Positions 30,598 through 43,200 of a stretch of DNA of 64,000 bases are shown one piece after another (positions within the stretch are counted from its first letter, which is position 1; each line of letters starts with the position of its first letter). Below the pieces are notes generated by a model. It ran no database searches, was not told where the DNA came from, and saw only the letters and a list, made by a program, of their open reading frames with translations. The stretch covers positions 21,310 to 85,309 of the forward strand of contig JACCLO010000050.1 of NCBI GenBank assembly GCA_029448655.1, written 5' to 3'. Both the position numbers and the translations under genes were made by a program. The DNA is from Wolfiporia cocos. Its lineage: Eukaryota > Basidiomycota > Agaricomycetes > Polyporales > Phaeolaceae.

Positions 30598-32077
30598 TAT
30601 ACTCCGCTGTGGAATTGTTGCGATGACAATACATTACATTCATTGACTTGGTGCTTGTGGACAGATCCTCGCCGAACACAGACTCCGACCGTTGCATCTT
30701 GGCCTGCTCCGCACGTGGGCAAGCAAGATTAGATGCGAGAAATCCCTGGTAGAAATAATAACCAGAAAGCACCCCCGTCACTGTGCGCAGACACCAGCGG
30801 CATCCGAGCCACCGCTGCCTCGTTGCAGCACGCTCACCGACGCCACACACAACTGTGGTGTTCCTGTTGAATCGGAATAGTTTGTTGCCCAGAATGGCTA
30901 GGGTGAATAGTACAGCAATGGACCATGCGTATACGCGAAGTTACTAACCACCTGCCAATGCAGCGGAAAGGCCAGCGAAGAGGCCGTCTCTCCGAGCTTC
31001 CTGTGGAGGTTGGCGTGTGAATGTCATCATTATCGAGATTGGAATGGATGGATATAGATTTCCCTACAGTTGTACATCTTGCTACAGCATCATCGGGAGC
31101 CACAAGTGAAGTGTCGGCGGCGTTGGGCATAGTGATAAATTATGGAACGCGATGCGTTTGCGGACTTGATGCGGACAGATAAACGTGTGCACCACTTAGT
31201 AACTCAAATAGAATTAATAATTCCCCTGCCTGACACACGGCGTGCGCGCGCTAACATCACCCCGCGTCACATAAGCTCGACGTCACGACTTCGTGACTGA
31301 GCGCGTCAAAGTCTCGCGTGGAGCTCGCTGTGGCTGGCATCGTAGACATTGGGCTTCTTCTTGTATGTGGATAACTCACTGGAAATATCGGCGAACAAGC
31401 GCAAACTGTCTTCAGACATATCAAATACTTTCAGTTCCATCGAGGGTACGTTATATGCGCTCAATTGCACGGATCTTATTTACAGCAACATCCTCCATTC
31501 GTGTAGACGCTTTGATCAGCGTCAAGCAGAAACTCGGGGATAGTAGTCGTAGCAGTCGGGTCTCTATATGCGCCGAACTATACCAGCTGGCATATCTCTC
31601 CGAGTCTTTCTCCCAGCAGCGCCTGCGGTCGAACAAGGATTGGATCCATCAAGTGGATATCCTAGATCGTGAAGGTGGGCACACTATTTCTGGGTTTCTT
31701 CCAACTACCACATATGATCCGCAGGGGTCAATCTGTGGAATCCATCTGCCTTGTCTCGCGATATGGATGATGAGGATACTTGAAATGTGAATGCTGCATG
31801 TGAGTCTAGTTCATCATGCCGAGAGTGTCTCACCGTACCATCCCCAATCACCGGTTCGGCTATCCGTACAGTGAAGTTGGCCGGATTCCGCCTCGTTGAA
31901 GCCGGATTAGAGAACAAGCCAGCCATTGACAGTGAGACAATCATCCATCACGATGTCACCTAGTTTGAGATCGCTTCTCCACAGCTCTCATCCATGTGCT
32001 GCAGCTCGCAAGCAAAGCCGGCGTTAGCATGTCAGGTACAACCATCAGTTCGCGTGCGGACTCCCAAGACGGGCCGC
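30598..32077. other. No confirmed gene; one exon-like stretch
   Basis: On the minus strand about 31295-31470 reads MELKVFDMSEDSLRLFADIS and on to a stop, and 31451-31530 reads MEDVAVNKIRAIERI. Together they look like the last exons of an unidentified gene. No domain recognised. The rest shows no feature. Confidence 0.35.
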
Positions 32078-33857
32078 TTACTCAGAAAATGTGAATTCTA
32101 GCGATCGGACGCCATGATCTTGCAGGCTCCGTGCTTGCATGTGCAGCGAAGGTATGACTACTATCCGCCCCATGAGTGCACGCCAATGTGATTTCTCCTG
32201 AAGGATTGGTACCGTCTTCTCACCTGAATCGAAGTTAGCAGCCGCCCTCGGGCGATGACAGGGGCGACGCACCTGATCCGAGTACGATGACATCGTCAGC
32301 ACGCCCGACACTTCATATGCGACATCAGACTTTATTTGCCAATCATATTGACTGCGACGTACATTCGCCAGAGACCAGGCTTGGCCGGATGTGGTTCCCA
32401 AAGGTCGGATGTGGCAAAGCCACGCTCCCCATTTGGCATATTCTCGATGCAAGGCTGGTGTGTCTCGCACGTCTGCACGCACATGCACGCCATACCTCAG
32501 TATACTTCGGGCGGCTACATCGTTACATTTTGGCACGCACCAACATCTGCAGCTCGAATGTCCCGTCTCCCTGAGGAACCCAGCGACATACACTCTCTGG
32601 GAAGCTGCATCCATTCCCAGTCGGCGCGCTTCTTGCCAATAGGGCTCGGCTCTTCGACGCCGTCATCGAACACGCATGTCACCAGGCCGAATTCGGTTGC
32701 ACCGTAGCACGCCAACAGGCGCACGCCTTTATCCACGAGCTTCTCACCATTCGCCCTGGAGAGCGGGCCGCCGGCGAATATCTAAGACGTGAGTGATAAG
32801 CGAGTTGCTCCCTCGACCAGCGCAATGTGATGCAGGTACTGACAAGAGCCTGAAGAGACGCAAGGTACTTCGCGTCATCCTCGTTCTGCGACCACGCCTG
32901 GCGAAAACAGTACTTTTAGCAATCACAGGCACACTACACAACCAGAGCCTACCTCGACGAAAGCAGGGACGCTCTCGATAGCCGTGCAGCCTGTCTTGCG
33001 CGCCGTCTCAATTGTGTTCTGCGGGGTCGGCACGACCGGGGGCGCTGACACGATCGCGCGCGGGGGAACAGCGACGTCGGCTGGCCGGACAAGAGCGGCG
33101 CGTACAGCTGCGAGCAGAGTCCCATTACGTGGAACGGCGGTAGCGCCATGCACCCCCACCGTATCGCCTTCCTGCGCGACTCCACGAAGATGGGCATCCT
33201 GCACCAGTGTAGGATCGTCGTGTGCGTGTGCGGGATCGGCTTCGGGAAGCCGGTGGAGCCTGAGGAGTGCAGGTAGAGCACAACATCCGATGGCGACGCC
33301 GCGCACGCGGGCGGCGGGTAAGGGCCCGAGACGGCACGCGGCGGGTCGAAGGAGGGCGCGAGCGTCGGGAAGACGTCCGTGAGCGCGGGCAGGTCGTCGA
33401 CGTGCATGGCGAATCCGCTCGGCAGGCTCTCCCGGACCGCGTCAGTGAATGGGGCGAAGGTGGGCTGTGAGACGATGCGATGGCAGCTCGTGTGCTCCAT
33501 CAGGCTTGCTATTGCGGGCACGGAGTTGCGGGAGGACATAGGGAAGGGGACGAGCCCCGCAATCGGACAGACCCGCGACGAGCGCATGGTAGAGCAGAGT
33601 ATCGCAGTTCGCGATGATAGCGACAACGGCGCCCTCTTCGCCCTTCCGTCCGGGCCTGAAGGAGTGGGCAACGCGGTGAATTGCCTGAGCGAACTCGAGG
33701 AACGATATACTTCCGAGCGTATCAGAAGACAAGTCTGGAAACAGGAAGAGAAAGAACGGAGAGGTGGAATTGTATTCGGCATGGAAGTCGACGAGCCCAG
33801 GATGAGAGATAGCGAACCGTTGAGGGGCGGGAGTACAGGCGATGCAGATGCAGACAT
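32078..33857 (-). pseudogene. NRPS-like adenylation (AMP-binding) enzyme, truncated and frameshifted
   Basis: Family members activate a carboxylic acid as AMP ester and pass it to a carrier and reductase domain. Minus strand, high to low: GLVDFHAEYNSTSP, SFLEFAQAIHRVAHSF, VVAIIANCDTLLYHALVAG, GLVPFPMSSRNS, the ATP-binding core LHSSGSTGFPKPIPHTH, PPFHVMGL, then (after an intron near 32780-32840) IFAGGPLSRANGEKLV, the A5-type motif YGATEFG, WVPQGDGTFELQ, FATSDLWEPHPAKPGLW, and RADDVIVLGSGEKTVP. Frame changes occur near 33830, near 33560 and after 32610, and the carrier and reductase domains are missing. This is therefore the relic of a longer gene. The order fits NRPS-like carboxylate reductases better than acyl-CoA synthetases. 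Confidence 0.7.
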
Positions 33858-36299
33858 ATCTGCCAGAAGCTGAACAGAGTGGATTATAATGATTCTGATG
33901 GAGTATGTGGGTGCTGAGAATGAGGCCTATTTAAACGAAGTTCTCGAGCCATCCCCGTGACGCGGGAAGGTCCATCGGTGAATATTTGAATGGCTTGCCG
34001 GTGCGCTGCGGGTCAGTTGTCCTCATGAATCCGAGCAGGTAGGTAATCGTCTACTGGTGTCAGTATCGAGTGTGGCGTACTAGATCCTGAGGCCTGAAGA
34101 GTGGCCGGCCGAGCTCGGCATCTGTTAGCCGACCAAATGTGAGACCGCGGTGATCTCGGAGCGTTCCTTTCGTTATCGTCGCAGAAAGCCGCGAAGGTTC
34201 TCTCCAGCGATCGGAGGCTAGTCGATTGGAGTCCCGCACAGCCTCGCACCTCCAGCCTTCCTGAGACGCAGGGGCACGACATAATCAGCAGCCCAGTACA
34301 TCTTCGACGGGCGCGGAACATTCTTGCTGATATTCTAGAGCTGTCAGCATCATCACCTTGGGGCCCGCGGCCACGACAGCCGACGCAGAATTCCGCCAAC
34401 GATTGCGATCGTCAGATTTTGGGGAGTTGGTATCATGCAGCAAAATAAACTAACGCGTAAAGCATGGGCAACTGATCTTCCCGCATAGCCTGTCTATCGC
34501 TATGTGACTCGTCAAAGTCCGCCAGCGGCTTCGACGCCCGGAAGGACTCACTGCTGGAAGTGAGAGATTGAAGATTGATCTAGACGTTTCTCCTACGAGT
34601 GTGGCCAAGTGGCAAAAAGAGCGGAGCTGCATGGACGTCGGAAATGATAGAAGAGCCTTTCATTTCGGACCAACTGCGCATTTGAGCTGGCACATTCCAA
34701 CCACCGTGCCCGCCAGGCCATTCCAGGCTGAGCATGTCCGGCATTGCTCATACCGACACTGCCGGGCGGTGAAAGGCTCAGACTAACCCGATGGTAAACA
34801 AAAGTGGTTCCGGCTGTATGATAACGATATGGCAACAACACATCGCTTGCAATCCTTCCAGGAGGCTCTCGGCTCCACGTGAATTACTTCATCTGCACTA
34901 CATTGACCAAATCTCACTGTTCCTGTACAACACAATTTCCTAAGAATCCTAACATGCGAGGGCGCATATTTCGTATCATGTCAAGTCGATAGTTGCTAAA
35001 TACAGATAAAATGGGTCAGAGCTGGTAGCAATGGGCGCCCAATGCCTCTGACAATTATTTGGGGCGTTCACCTTGAATTTATAGTGCAAGGATAGCTCTT
35101 CAGAGCCTCGCCTTCCCGATTCCGAAACACACAATTAGATTGCATATTCTCGCCATGTCAGTAGTAAGTTAATACACCGCAAGTAGTCAGACGATCGTCC
35201 GCGAGAAAGGCTAATCGATTCAGAAGTCCTGCTCTAAACTGTTCCCTCACCTGCTTAATGTCATGCCCAGTGTGACTGTCCGTTCGTAGGCTTGCTGGTT
35301 CACTCGCCTCCCAACGTTTGCGACACGGTACCGTTGCACAATAGCTACCTCCTTGATTTGTCAGAGCACTCTTGCTGCGGAAGACTTTGCGGGTTCTGGA
35401 GACATAAATATCTACTTTCGCAACGTACGCTACACATGCGCCGATGGCGTTGTTTGTCACGAAACATGTTCTGCTCTTCTTGCGTACTTTGCTACTCACC
35501 AGTGCACTCCCAGGAGTTGTAGCTATGTGTACCTGTAGCACAGATGGCATAATATGTCCCATTGTTCTTACCTTCGCCTCACAAACACGCTCGTGTATCG
35601 CTTCGTTCTTCGATGAAACTGCAGTTTTCGCTGATGTGTGAACTGAGCACTTAGGTGATGACTGACTTCAGGGCCTGTAGTCCGGCATTCAGTACGTTTA
35701 GTGCAAAGTAGCGGGCCATGTCGGAACCGGCGCTACTTCATTATCAAGCAATATAAGAACAGAGATGAGTAGATAGATACTCAGCGTGGGTGGCGCCCAC
35801 GCTTCAATGTGGCTTGCTAATCCGTGTTCATGCTATTTGCACGGCATGCTACACGATCGAAGTGTTGTAATAGAGGTTTTTTTACTAACGATAATTATGA
35901 CTCGCCCTTTTCCGAGGTTGTGCAAGAATTATGAGAACGAGGTATGGCATCATTGATACCCTACAGTGTTTTCGTACATCCGATGCGGGTTAACAGTACT
36001 TGGATACAGTTACTGGTATGCGTCACAAAGATCAAGGACTACGCTCTACCCACTCCATTTTAAAAACTTAGTAGTGGAGCTCAAAAAATCCGTGCCACAG
36101 TCAATTTTATTGTTAGCAAAACACCTCTAATTCGAGAGTGATTGTGGAGGCGACGGGGGGACTGCATCTAGCACTTAAATCATATGGGTCAGTGTTGGAC
36201 CACGATGGAGCGATCGCCGCCACCGCCCGTCCGATCCGCTCAGATCTTGTGACGCACTAGTACTAGTGACAGGTGCCACCACAGCGCGGTCACGCCGAA
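33858..36299. other. Long stretch without a gene I can support
   Basis: Open frames of 60-134 codons occur on both strands, none with a domain. 35444-35641 (plus) begins with a hydrophobic, signal-like stretch (LLFLRTLLLTSALPGVVA) but has no other support. Confidence 0.4.
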
Positions 36300-36661
36300 T
36301 CACCTGTTCGTGCGACTCAGGACCAGGAAGAAGATAAGACGGTGTCCGAGGAAGGTCCGACTGTGATGGAGGTCGATTCGTAGGGCGTCGTCTGGTGGAT
36401 GTGTCGCATCGCGAGCACGGCCGTGTTGCATTGTGTTTTCGAGCTGTTGTTCATGGCTTTCGTTTGACTCGGCGTAGACACCGTCGAACGCGGGGCCTGG
36501 AGCCGCACTGGCCGCACCGCTGGGCAGCTGAGGCTGGAGGGAGCTGTATCGGCACCGTGAGAGGACGCGAGAGTCTGGCGTCGGCGACACCGACCTGGAA
36601 CGGGCTTGGCGCAGCGAGTGCGCAGACGGGTTGAAATGTCCGCACTTCGGGCAGACATATT
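36300..36661 (-). pseudogene. Possible C-terminal exon of a lunapark-like ER protein
   Basis: The minus strand reads EYVCPKCGHFNPSAHSLRQA, then a Ser/Pro-rich tail and a stop at 36300. It follows a clean 3' splice site (CACGTGCAG, intron with GTATGT start about 110 nt upstream). The C-P-K-C-G-x-F-N-P half of the zinc ribbon is the signature of lunapark, which stabilises three-way ER junctions. The first half of the ribbon and the membrane segments are not found upstream, so this is at best a remnant. The tail could also be read in another frame. Confidence 0.4.
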
Positions 36662-37044
36662 CTGCACGTGGCGGGTGACGGTCAAGGGCAAGGTCAGGTG
36701 GGAGGTGCTGACGTCGACCCCACAGCCAATTGGTCGCTGACCGTCGTAAAGGGCACAGAATTGTACATACCAAGTGTATCGCCGGCTCATGACCACGAAG
36801 ATAATGATAAGTTGGGCGCTGCAAGTCACGAATGCCGGATAGACCGTTATCGAGCAATGGGAAGTGTTTGAGTGGAGAGCGAATAAGCGCCGATCACTGG
36901 GTCCAGCGCGGGCATTATATTGCACATGGCCGGCGAATGAGCACCCAGCGATGTGGCACGTGCTGCGTATCACGCTGCATCCGTGCTGTGGGAATGCCAC
37001 GCTGTCACCTTACACCCAATCCACTCTGCAACGATCTGATAATA

Positions 37045-37664
37045 ATGGAGCCAACAGAGGTCCAAATTTACGGATTGAATCTTTTGAAGGAACACACAGA
37101 CATGTTTCATAATCACATATCCACTGCTTTCCCGACACAGATTGGTGAACTATACAAATGGCATGCCAAGGGCAGGCATGCATTGGTACATTACATTCTT
37201 TTTATTTTTGCTACTCTACTAATGAATGCAAAGTTGTATACTGAGGAGATAATCAGAGATTTTCGATTGGAGGACGACGAACTAGCAACCAACTTCCACA
37301 GAGACCCTAGGATTTTATTAGGTCGTCAAAAACTTGATTTTGCCTTGAAGTTATTCAACCTTGGGCTGGATGCTGAGGCATTCCAGCTACCCAAGTTGGA
37401 GATTGAGCTGAAGGAAGGGCCCAAGACTGACACTACAGACCAGAATGCAGATTGCAGAGGAATAGTAAGTCTTGTGAATGATTAGCACAAAATGGCTTGA
37501 ATTTAAATTTCTGCATCTAGAAGCGGCCTACTTCAGAATTGGAAGAAGCAGGCCAGGGTCCCAAGCGCCAAAAAGTGGAGGAGAGACTTCCTCAATTTTT
37601 GCCTCTAGGTGATGGCAAACCATCCTCCAAGTTGGAAGATTGGGAAGATGAAGCCTCAAAGTAG
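37045..37664 (+). CDS. Small two-exon gene, unknown protein
   Basis: Exon 1 37045-37464 (M-E-P-T-E-V-Q-I-Y-G), intron 37465-37520 (GTAAGT...CTGCATCTAG, 56 nt, phase 0), exon 2 37521-37664 ending DWEDEASK and TAG. The product is 187 residues. A helical part with HYILFIFATLLMNA and RRD-free acidic stretches leads to a basic patch GPKRQKVEE. No family recognised. The gene is distinctly richer in A+T than its neighbours and its 3' flank is too, which could mean transfer or a transposon-related origin. Both splice sites and the open frame across them support a real gene. The frame is also open upstream to 36832 but that part looks unlike protein. Confidence 0.6.
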
Positions 37665-38063
37665 TATGTATGTCATTTTACATTCTCATTGAAGCAGCTT
37701 GCAGTTTACTGAGGCTTGAGTACAGAATGCTTTCATGATGGTTTAGGACTGTATAGGGTGTACATACTTGCAAATAGGAATCTGCATGAGGTTGTCCTTT
37801 GTCTCAACATACATATCTATCACCGTGATCACACCCTGTGAACATCCTTGCACACATCAAATATGTAGTCATAGCATGATCATGCTTGCCCTCATGTGCA
37901 AATACTAGTGAGAAATGCTCCACTTCCACTTCAGCGACTGCTGATGAGTACTGGAAAGAAAGCTCAGTACTTTGGAAGGAAGATACATCACCATGCATAC
38001 CAATGCTCATGCTGGTCCGATTCAGTGAATACTGGTTGGAATGAATGTCAGCTGGGTAGCAAA

Positions 38064-39640
38064 GACAGTGCCACAATGTACCTTGAAATCATCACCGTTG
38101 AAGATAAGGATATCTCCGTGCTCTAGGGTCACGAGGAGTACCGGCCCCTCCCTTTTGACAGATTTCGTAATGGAGTCTGTGATTTGAGCAACTTGCATAT
38201 CCAGAATGCTCACACTGTTACTCGGCGCTGGGACATCGGAATCGTCTATGTCCATAGGCCCGCATGAGTCGTTAGCTCCGTGCGGGAGTTCCTTCTTAGG
38301 AGATCCACGCTCTGCGACGGTGATTGGCAGAAGCTGCTGTACACCTGGAGCTAATGATTTGGGGCGCATCGACAACTCTGCATCGGCGCCGAGGTACATC
38401 ATGTATACAGGGGAATTTTTCGCAGCAAGCACGTTCTGGCACAACTTCTGTCTTGGGGAAAGCCATGAATAGTAAATTCAGAACTCACCTTCTTTGAGCC
38501 AGGGAGAACCCAAGCCAAGTAATTCATTTCTGTCCCCCTCCTTCAGCGGCCAAGCGGCTTTGAAGCAGTGCGTGTGCTTGCAATATACAGAGCGGGGCAT
38601 GTGTCGTGGCCGCTGTCGTATCTTGATTGTTGAATGAGCAGGTGTAATAGGCCTCTGCGGACGCACAGAATGTTTTAGAATCAATACATACGCACCGCTG
38701 TCCGTGCTCACCTTTAAAGGAACCCTTGCTATCCTGGAGCAATGACAATTCAACTTTCGTCAGCATCTCTCTGAAGAGCCTGGTCGGCTGCTCCTGCAAC
38801 TCTGCCCCGTTACAGGTATAAATAAATAAATAAATAAGCTTGGCAGAGACGCCATCCTTTGTCATATACGCTAAACGCGAGCCATCAGCAACGTCCGTTA
38901 CGGTGGTTTGACACGCTCGGACGGCCTGTCACACGACAATGTCACTGGAGAAATACCACGGGAATTATGCATGGTATGAACATCCGCAGGAGGTATACAG
39001 TTGCTTTCCTGCGCGAATGTATGAGTGCTTGCTTCGGCCGCCTCTGGTAGGCACACTCACTGAGCATCCGCTACACAGTTAATACCATAAATTTCGCTGA
39101 GCATTCAGTTTTCCACACTTTACGCATTGCCTTCCGCCATGATAGCTTGTGGCCGAGATGCCATACTCGAAGTCGGCATCCATTTGATGATTTGGTGAAG
39201 AATGGGGAGGAAGAAAGTGGAAAGGATTGAACATGATATTAGGGTCTGTCTGGTCTGCTCCGATGGAAGGAGGGGCCTGCCACCAGGGATCAGCACTCCG
39301 ATCCACCGTTTCGCTACCGGGTACCCAATCGAAAGTGAATTGCCACGAAAATAGTTCTTGACCAGCATCGTTTCTCCCCTGTCATTTGTTCAGCATGCCA
39401 TCGAAAGGTACCCACGTAGATATCGATGAGATACCATGTTTATGGATTTGATTCCAAAGAAACCCAGGTGTGTACAGCCATATTGTTCGCGGAGACTGAA
39501 TGGCGCCGATTCGAAGACTCTGCACAGCACGATGCAATCCGGACTATCACTTTTGTGGCTGTCCAATAGAACCTTAGCTTCGGGTGGTGGGCTGATCGGC
39601 CGGTTTGAACGACGCGAAGATGTCGGGACTGCACTGTTGA
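38064..39640 (-). CDS. Possible AlkB-like 2OG-Fe(II) oxygenase, many exons
   Basis: Exon-like pieces on the minus strand, in order: PPPEAKVLLDSHKSDSPDC and FSLREQYGCTHLGFFGIKS (39440-39630); FDWVPGSETVDRSADPWWQ through a Cys pair in QCVKCGKLNAQRNLW (39080-39340); LFREMLTKVELSLLQDSKGS (38700-38820); and LGADAELSMRPKSLAP, later VLLVTLEHGDILIFNGDDF (38060-38400). The last resembles the L-x-H-G-D end of the AlkB-type jelly roll, and Asp-rich inserts such as CGPMDIDDSDVP are common in fungal members. The HxD metal motif is not clearly seen. Exon borders are uncertain, and it may be broken. Such enzymes hydroxylate nucleic acids or proteins. Confidence 0.35.
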
Positions 39641-40268
39641 GATAGCTCCGGTGCTTTGTTGGTCAGCGTGCTCGGATCATGTCTGGGTTGCAGTTTAAAA
39701 CTCCCAGAGGTCGAAACATGAGCAGTACATCATTGCAATAGAACCTAACCAGAATGATGCAGAATCGGAGGCACCAAGGAGGAGTCTGACTTGGATATCG
39801 TGGTGATTTTGATGGGGTTGATGATCAAAGGGATTCGATTCTCGTTGACATCCGTCATGATCATAGATGGCAGAGGACGATCTTGGTGATAGAGTACGTG
39901 CCCGTCGCCGTGATTGGCATGCACATTTTCAGACTGATGTGTCTGTCGGAGATGGACAACGGCAGCTAGCCAGAGCTTGGCGGTCTATGGCTAGTACAAT
40001 GCGCAATTGTACCGGATCAAAGCGCAATTGCTACGTAGGCGCCGGTGGGCGCATTCCTGGGAAGTCATAAAACACGGACGGCCCGACAAGTCCGGTTCGC
40101 TGCCGCTACGTTTGTGGCGGCCACGGTGATATGTGTCCGCTATTGCTATCTGGGCAGCTTAAGTGCAAGTATGGATCGAAAAATGACGCGGCGCCGTCTT
40201 TTCCACACTCGTGCGTGTGATCACACAAGTACAGAACCGCTTACTTGTCAAAGGATGTACCCGACATA
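39641..40268. other. Intergenic, nothing recognised
   Basis: No domain or RNA gene seen on either strand. Confidence 0.4.
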
Positions 40269-43200
40269 CTACATGGTATCACGGAGGACCTGCATGATCT
40301 CCTTCTGGAATCGAGCAAGATGAGCAGCCAACTCTTCATCGGGTAGCGAGGAATGATCGAGCGCTTGCGTGAGTTGGGTCCGTAGCTGAGAGCGGACTGA
40401 AAGTAGCACCTGCCATAAGGAGTACATACCCTGAGGAGGGCCTTGCGCCGTATGGAGACTTTGTTCGAGCGGCTATCCTGCTCCTGGCGTTCCTCCATCT
40501 CGCTCAAGGCTTCTGCGACCCGCCTTCCCTCGGCGAGGACGTCATTCGGTAGATCGGCAAGTCGGGCAAGATCAAGACCTGGCACAGATGAAACTTAGCT
40601 CAGCGTACCACACAATATGTCCAACAAACCGTAGTGGCTCGTCTGTTCCGGCGCTCCGTCGACAACTCTGTGACGAACAGCAAAGGGCCAAGGTCTCGCA
40701 AATGTACGCACCTGTATTGAAAAGTCATGCCAAAGTTCGACGTGGATTGGCGTGACCTCTGCGTCAGAAGTTAACAAAGATACACGAAGCGATTGGTATG
40801 GAGAACCTGAACGGCAAGATGAAGGCTGACAAGTTCTGTTAGTAACCGAGATGTAATCATTCAAAACCTACTCACTTGACAACAGATGGCTGGCGCGACA
40901 ATGTTGTCGTGAGCTCGCTGAAGTGACTACAGGGCCTGTAAGCAACCCATACATTAGTGATAATGGTACAGGTGCATACGTTGCGAAGAAGACATATGAC
41001 TAGCAAACCAACGGCATTATCAGTAATGTACAGGGACCGCAAAATGAGCCGGTACGACCTTGAGTTTGATGAGTTCCTCTGCGATGGCATGCGAGATGCC
41101 AACTTCTTCCCTTGGAGAGGTGCCGCGGCCAACTTCGTCGATCAGGATGAGAGAATTCTCCGTAGCAATCCCTGGCACAATTTCGGCATCAAGATGATGC
41201 TGGTTTCATAGTTAGCTCAAGTTACAAACCAACGATCATCGCGCAAGATGCCATCTCACTCGCAAATGTGCTCAGGCTCTTTTCGATATCGTCGTCGTTC
41301 GATAGCCGAGTCAGGAGTGCATCGTGCAGTCTGCATGATACGACATTCAAAGAGGCGGTTTTGGTGATATTTGGAGAAGGTCCGCACCTGAAGCTACCGT
41401 ACTCAGCAGGAACAAAGCATCCGCACATTGCCATGACTGTCAGCAGCCCAATCTGCCGCAAGTATATGCTCTTGCCTATGGTCACAGACAATCGGATGTT
41501 TGTTGACCATATACGGGCTCGGCGTACCTAACATGCTGCGTTGAATCAGCATTGAGCGATAGATATGATGAATCAGATGATCAGACGAACTTCGGCCCCT
41601 GGACAATTTGAAAAGAGGAAGCCTCGCAGCAATATACATCATTCGGTACAAGCGTCCCGGCCGCCTGAACGTTCTCTAGAACAGGATGCTGCCCCGCCTT
41701 TATGGCTAAGGTTCCCGTGAACTCGGGACGCACTACACCAAGTATTAAGTGGTCACTGTTATCTAACTTAGAGGATGCTCACCATAGTCACGCACTAAGA
41801 AATCAAAACCAAACCTTACAATCAACATCTCTGTCAGTCTAGCATTTACAGGACGTACGAATGCTGGCATGCGCAAAAGACCACAACATGTCCACAATGG
41901 CAACGGCCTCCGAAGCTTTGTACAGAGCTCCAATGACATCGACGATCTCGGCGATCAACTCTTGTATAATCCTGGTATGACCTGTGAGCCGGGTATTGGA
42001 ATGCCAACCGGTACTACATACTTGTCACTCATGATCAGCGTCTCGTCCAGTGCATCCTTCATGCGCGCGTTTCTCTTCTTCTGCTCAAGCTGTGAGCATT
42101 CTCACACTGGTAACCTCGTACAGGACTGACCAGCTCGATACTAGAAAAGAGCCACCGCTTTCTCTGAGCTGTCACATTCACAAAGCCTCTAGGTAGCTCC
42201 CCTCGGAGATCTGTCTTCTTCAAAGCAAAAACGAAGCCTGTGTCCTGGTACACTAGACTAAGAGGCAGGTCGTGTTGCTCCGAGAGTTCGCGGTTCAATG
42301 CAAATATATCCCCGACATTCTCCTTGTATGTTTCTCGTGCGACGTCAAGGAGGCGATTGTAGTTTGCCTGATTTGCTGGATTTGAGCATTAACAAATGAT
42401 GTTAAGGAGGAGGAAACATACCTTGACGGCGTACACACGTGCATTCACCGCATTCAGGCCGCGCTGTATAGATCCATCGAATCTCAACGAAGGCTGCGTT
42501 ATTTGGCACGTACTTTCGCTGAAGCTTCTTCTTCATTCAATGCTTCGCTAACATGCTGTTCGATTCTTGAAAGTCGCTCGTCAGAGATCATCTACATCGA
42601 ACAGGCGCTTAGCGCGCATCCAATCTACAATTATATCTCCAGCACCTACGTCCAGTACGATTCGTAACAGACGGGAGCGGCTGCCTGTCAAGGCTTTCGC
42701 GAGAACGGGCATGTTCTTGACTATGTTTCGGAGACTGAGCATTTGCGCGACGCGAGCGGCAGCAAGCTTTGCAGTGCTTGTCTCACGCGCCTCGGATGCA
42801 GCAAGCTGATGATTCAAATGAGCATTGATACTGTGCATGACCTGAAACGGCGAAAGCTTGCCGAGCAGATTAGCTTATCGAAGTCCATATTATGGAGGGA
42901 CTTGAGCGCGTTCTTCATATTGTCGAAACGATTTCCATTCTGTATGAGCTCTTTAAGACAGTAAGCCGAAATAGACACATCCATGGAGTTGATAGACCTT
43001 CGACGACATCAAGGCGCGCCTCTATAGAAGACTGTCTGCAGCATTATTAGATCAACTCCGTAACGGTTGCAAAATGAGATACCAGTGATAGGCGCGAGTA
43101 CATTTGCCCGGAGGAGGCGAGCACCCATTGCAGTGTATGTATGATTTAATAGCCTAGGTGTGAATTACTTGAATCGTGGGCATATATTAAGAGACAGAGA

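Noticed and set aside
33000..33400. Long Arg/Ala-rich open frames on the plus strand
   Set aside because: Shadows of the GC-rich adenylation-domain relic on the minus strand.
35444..35641. Small secreted protein
   Set aside because: A hydrophobic N-terminus is the only support; there is no homologous motif, intron or Cys pattern.
40440..42530. Ultra-short 20-nt introns in MSH4
   Set aside because: GT...AG pairs 20 nt apart keep the frame, but longer choices (44 and 50 nt) also keep it and give sequence closer to the MSH4 family.
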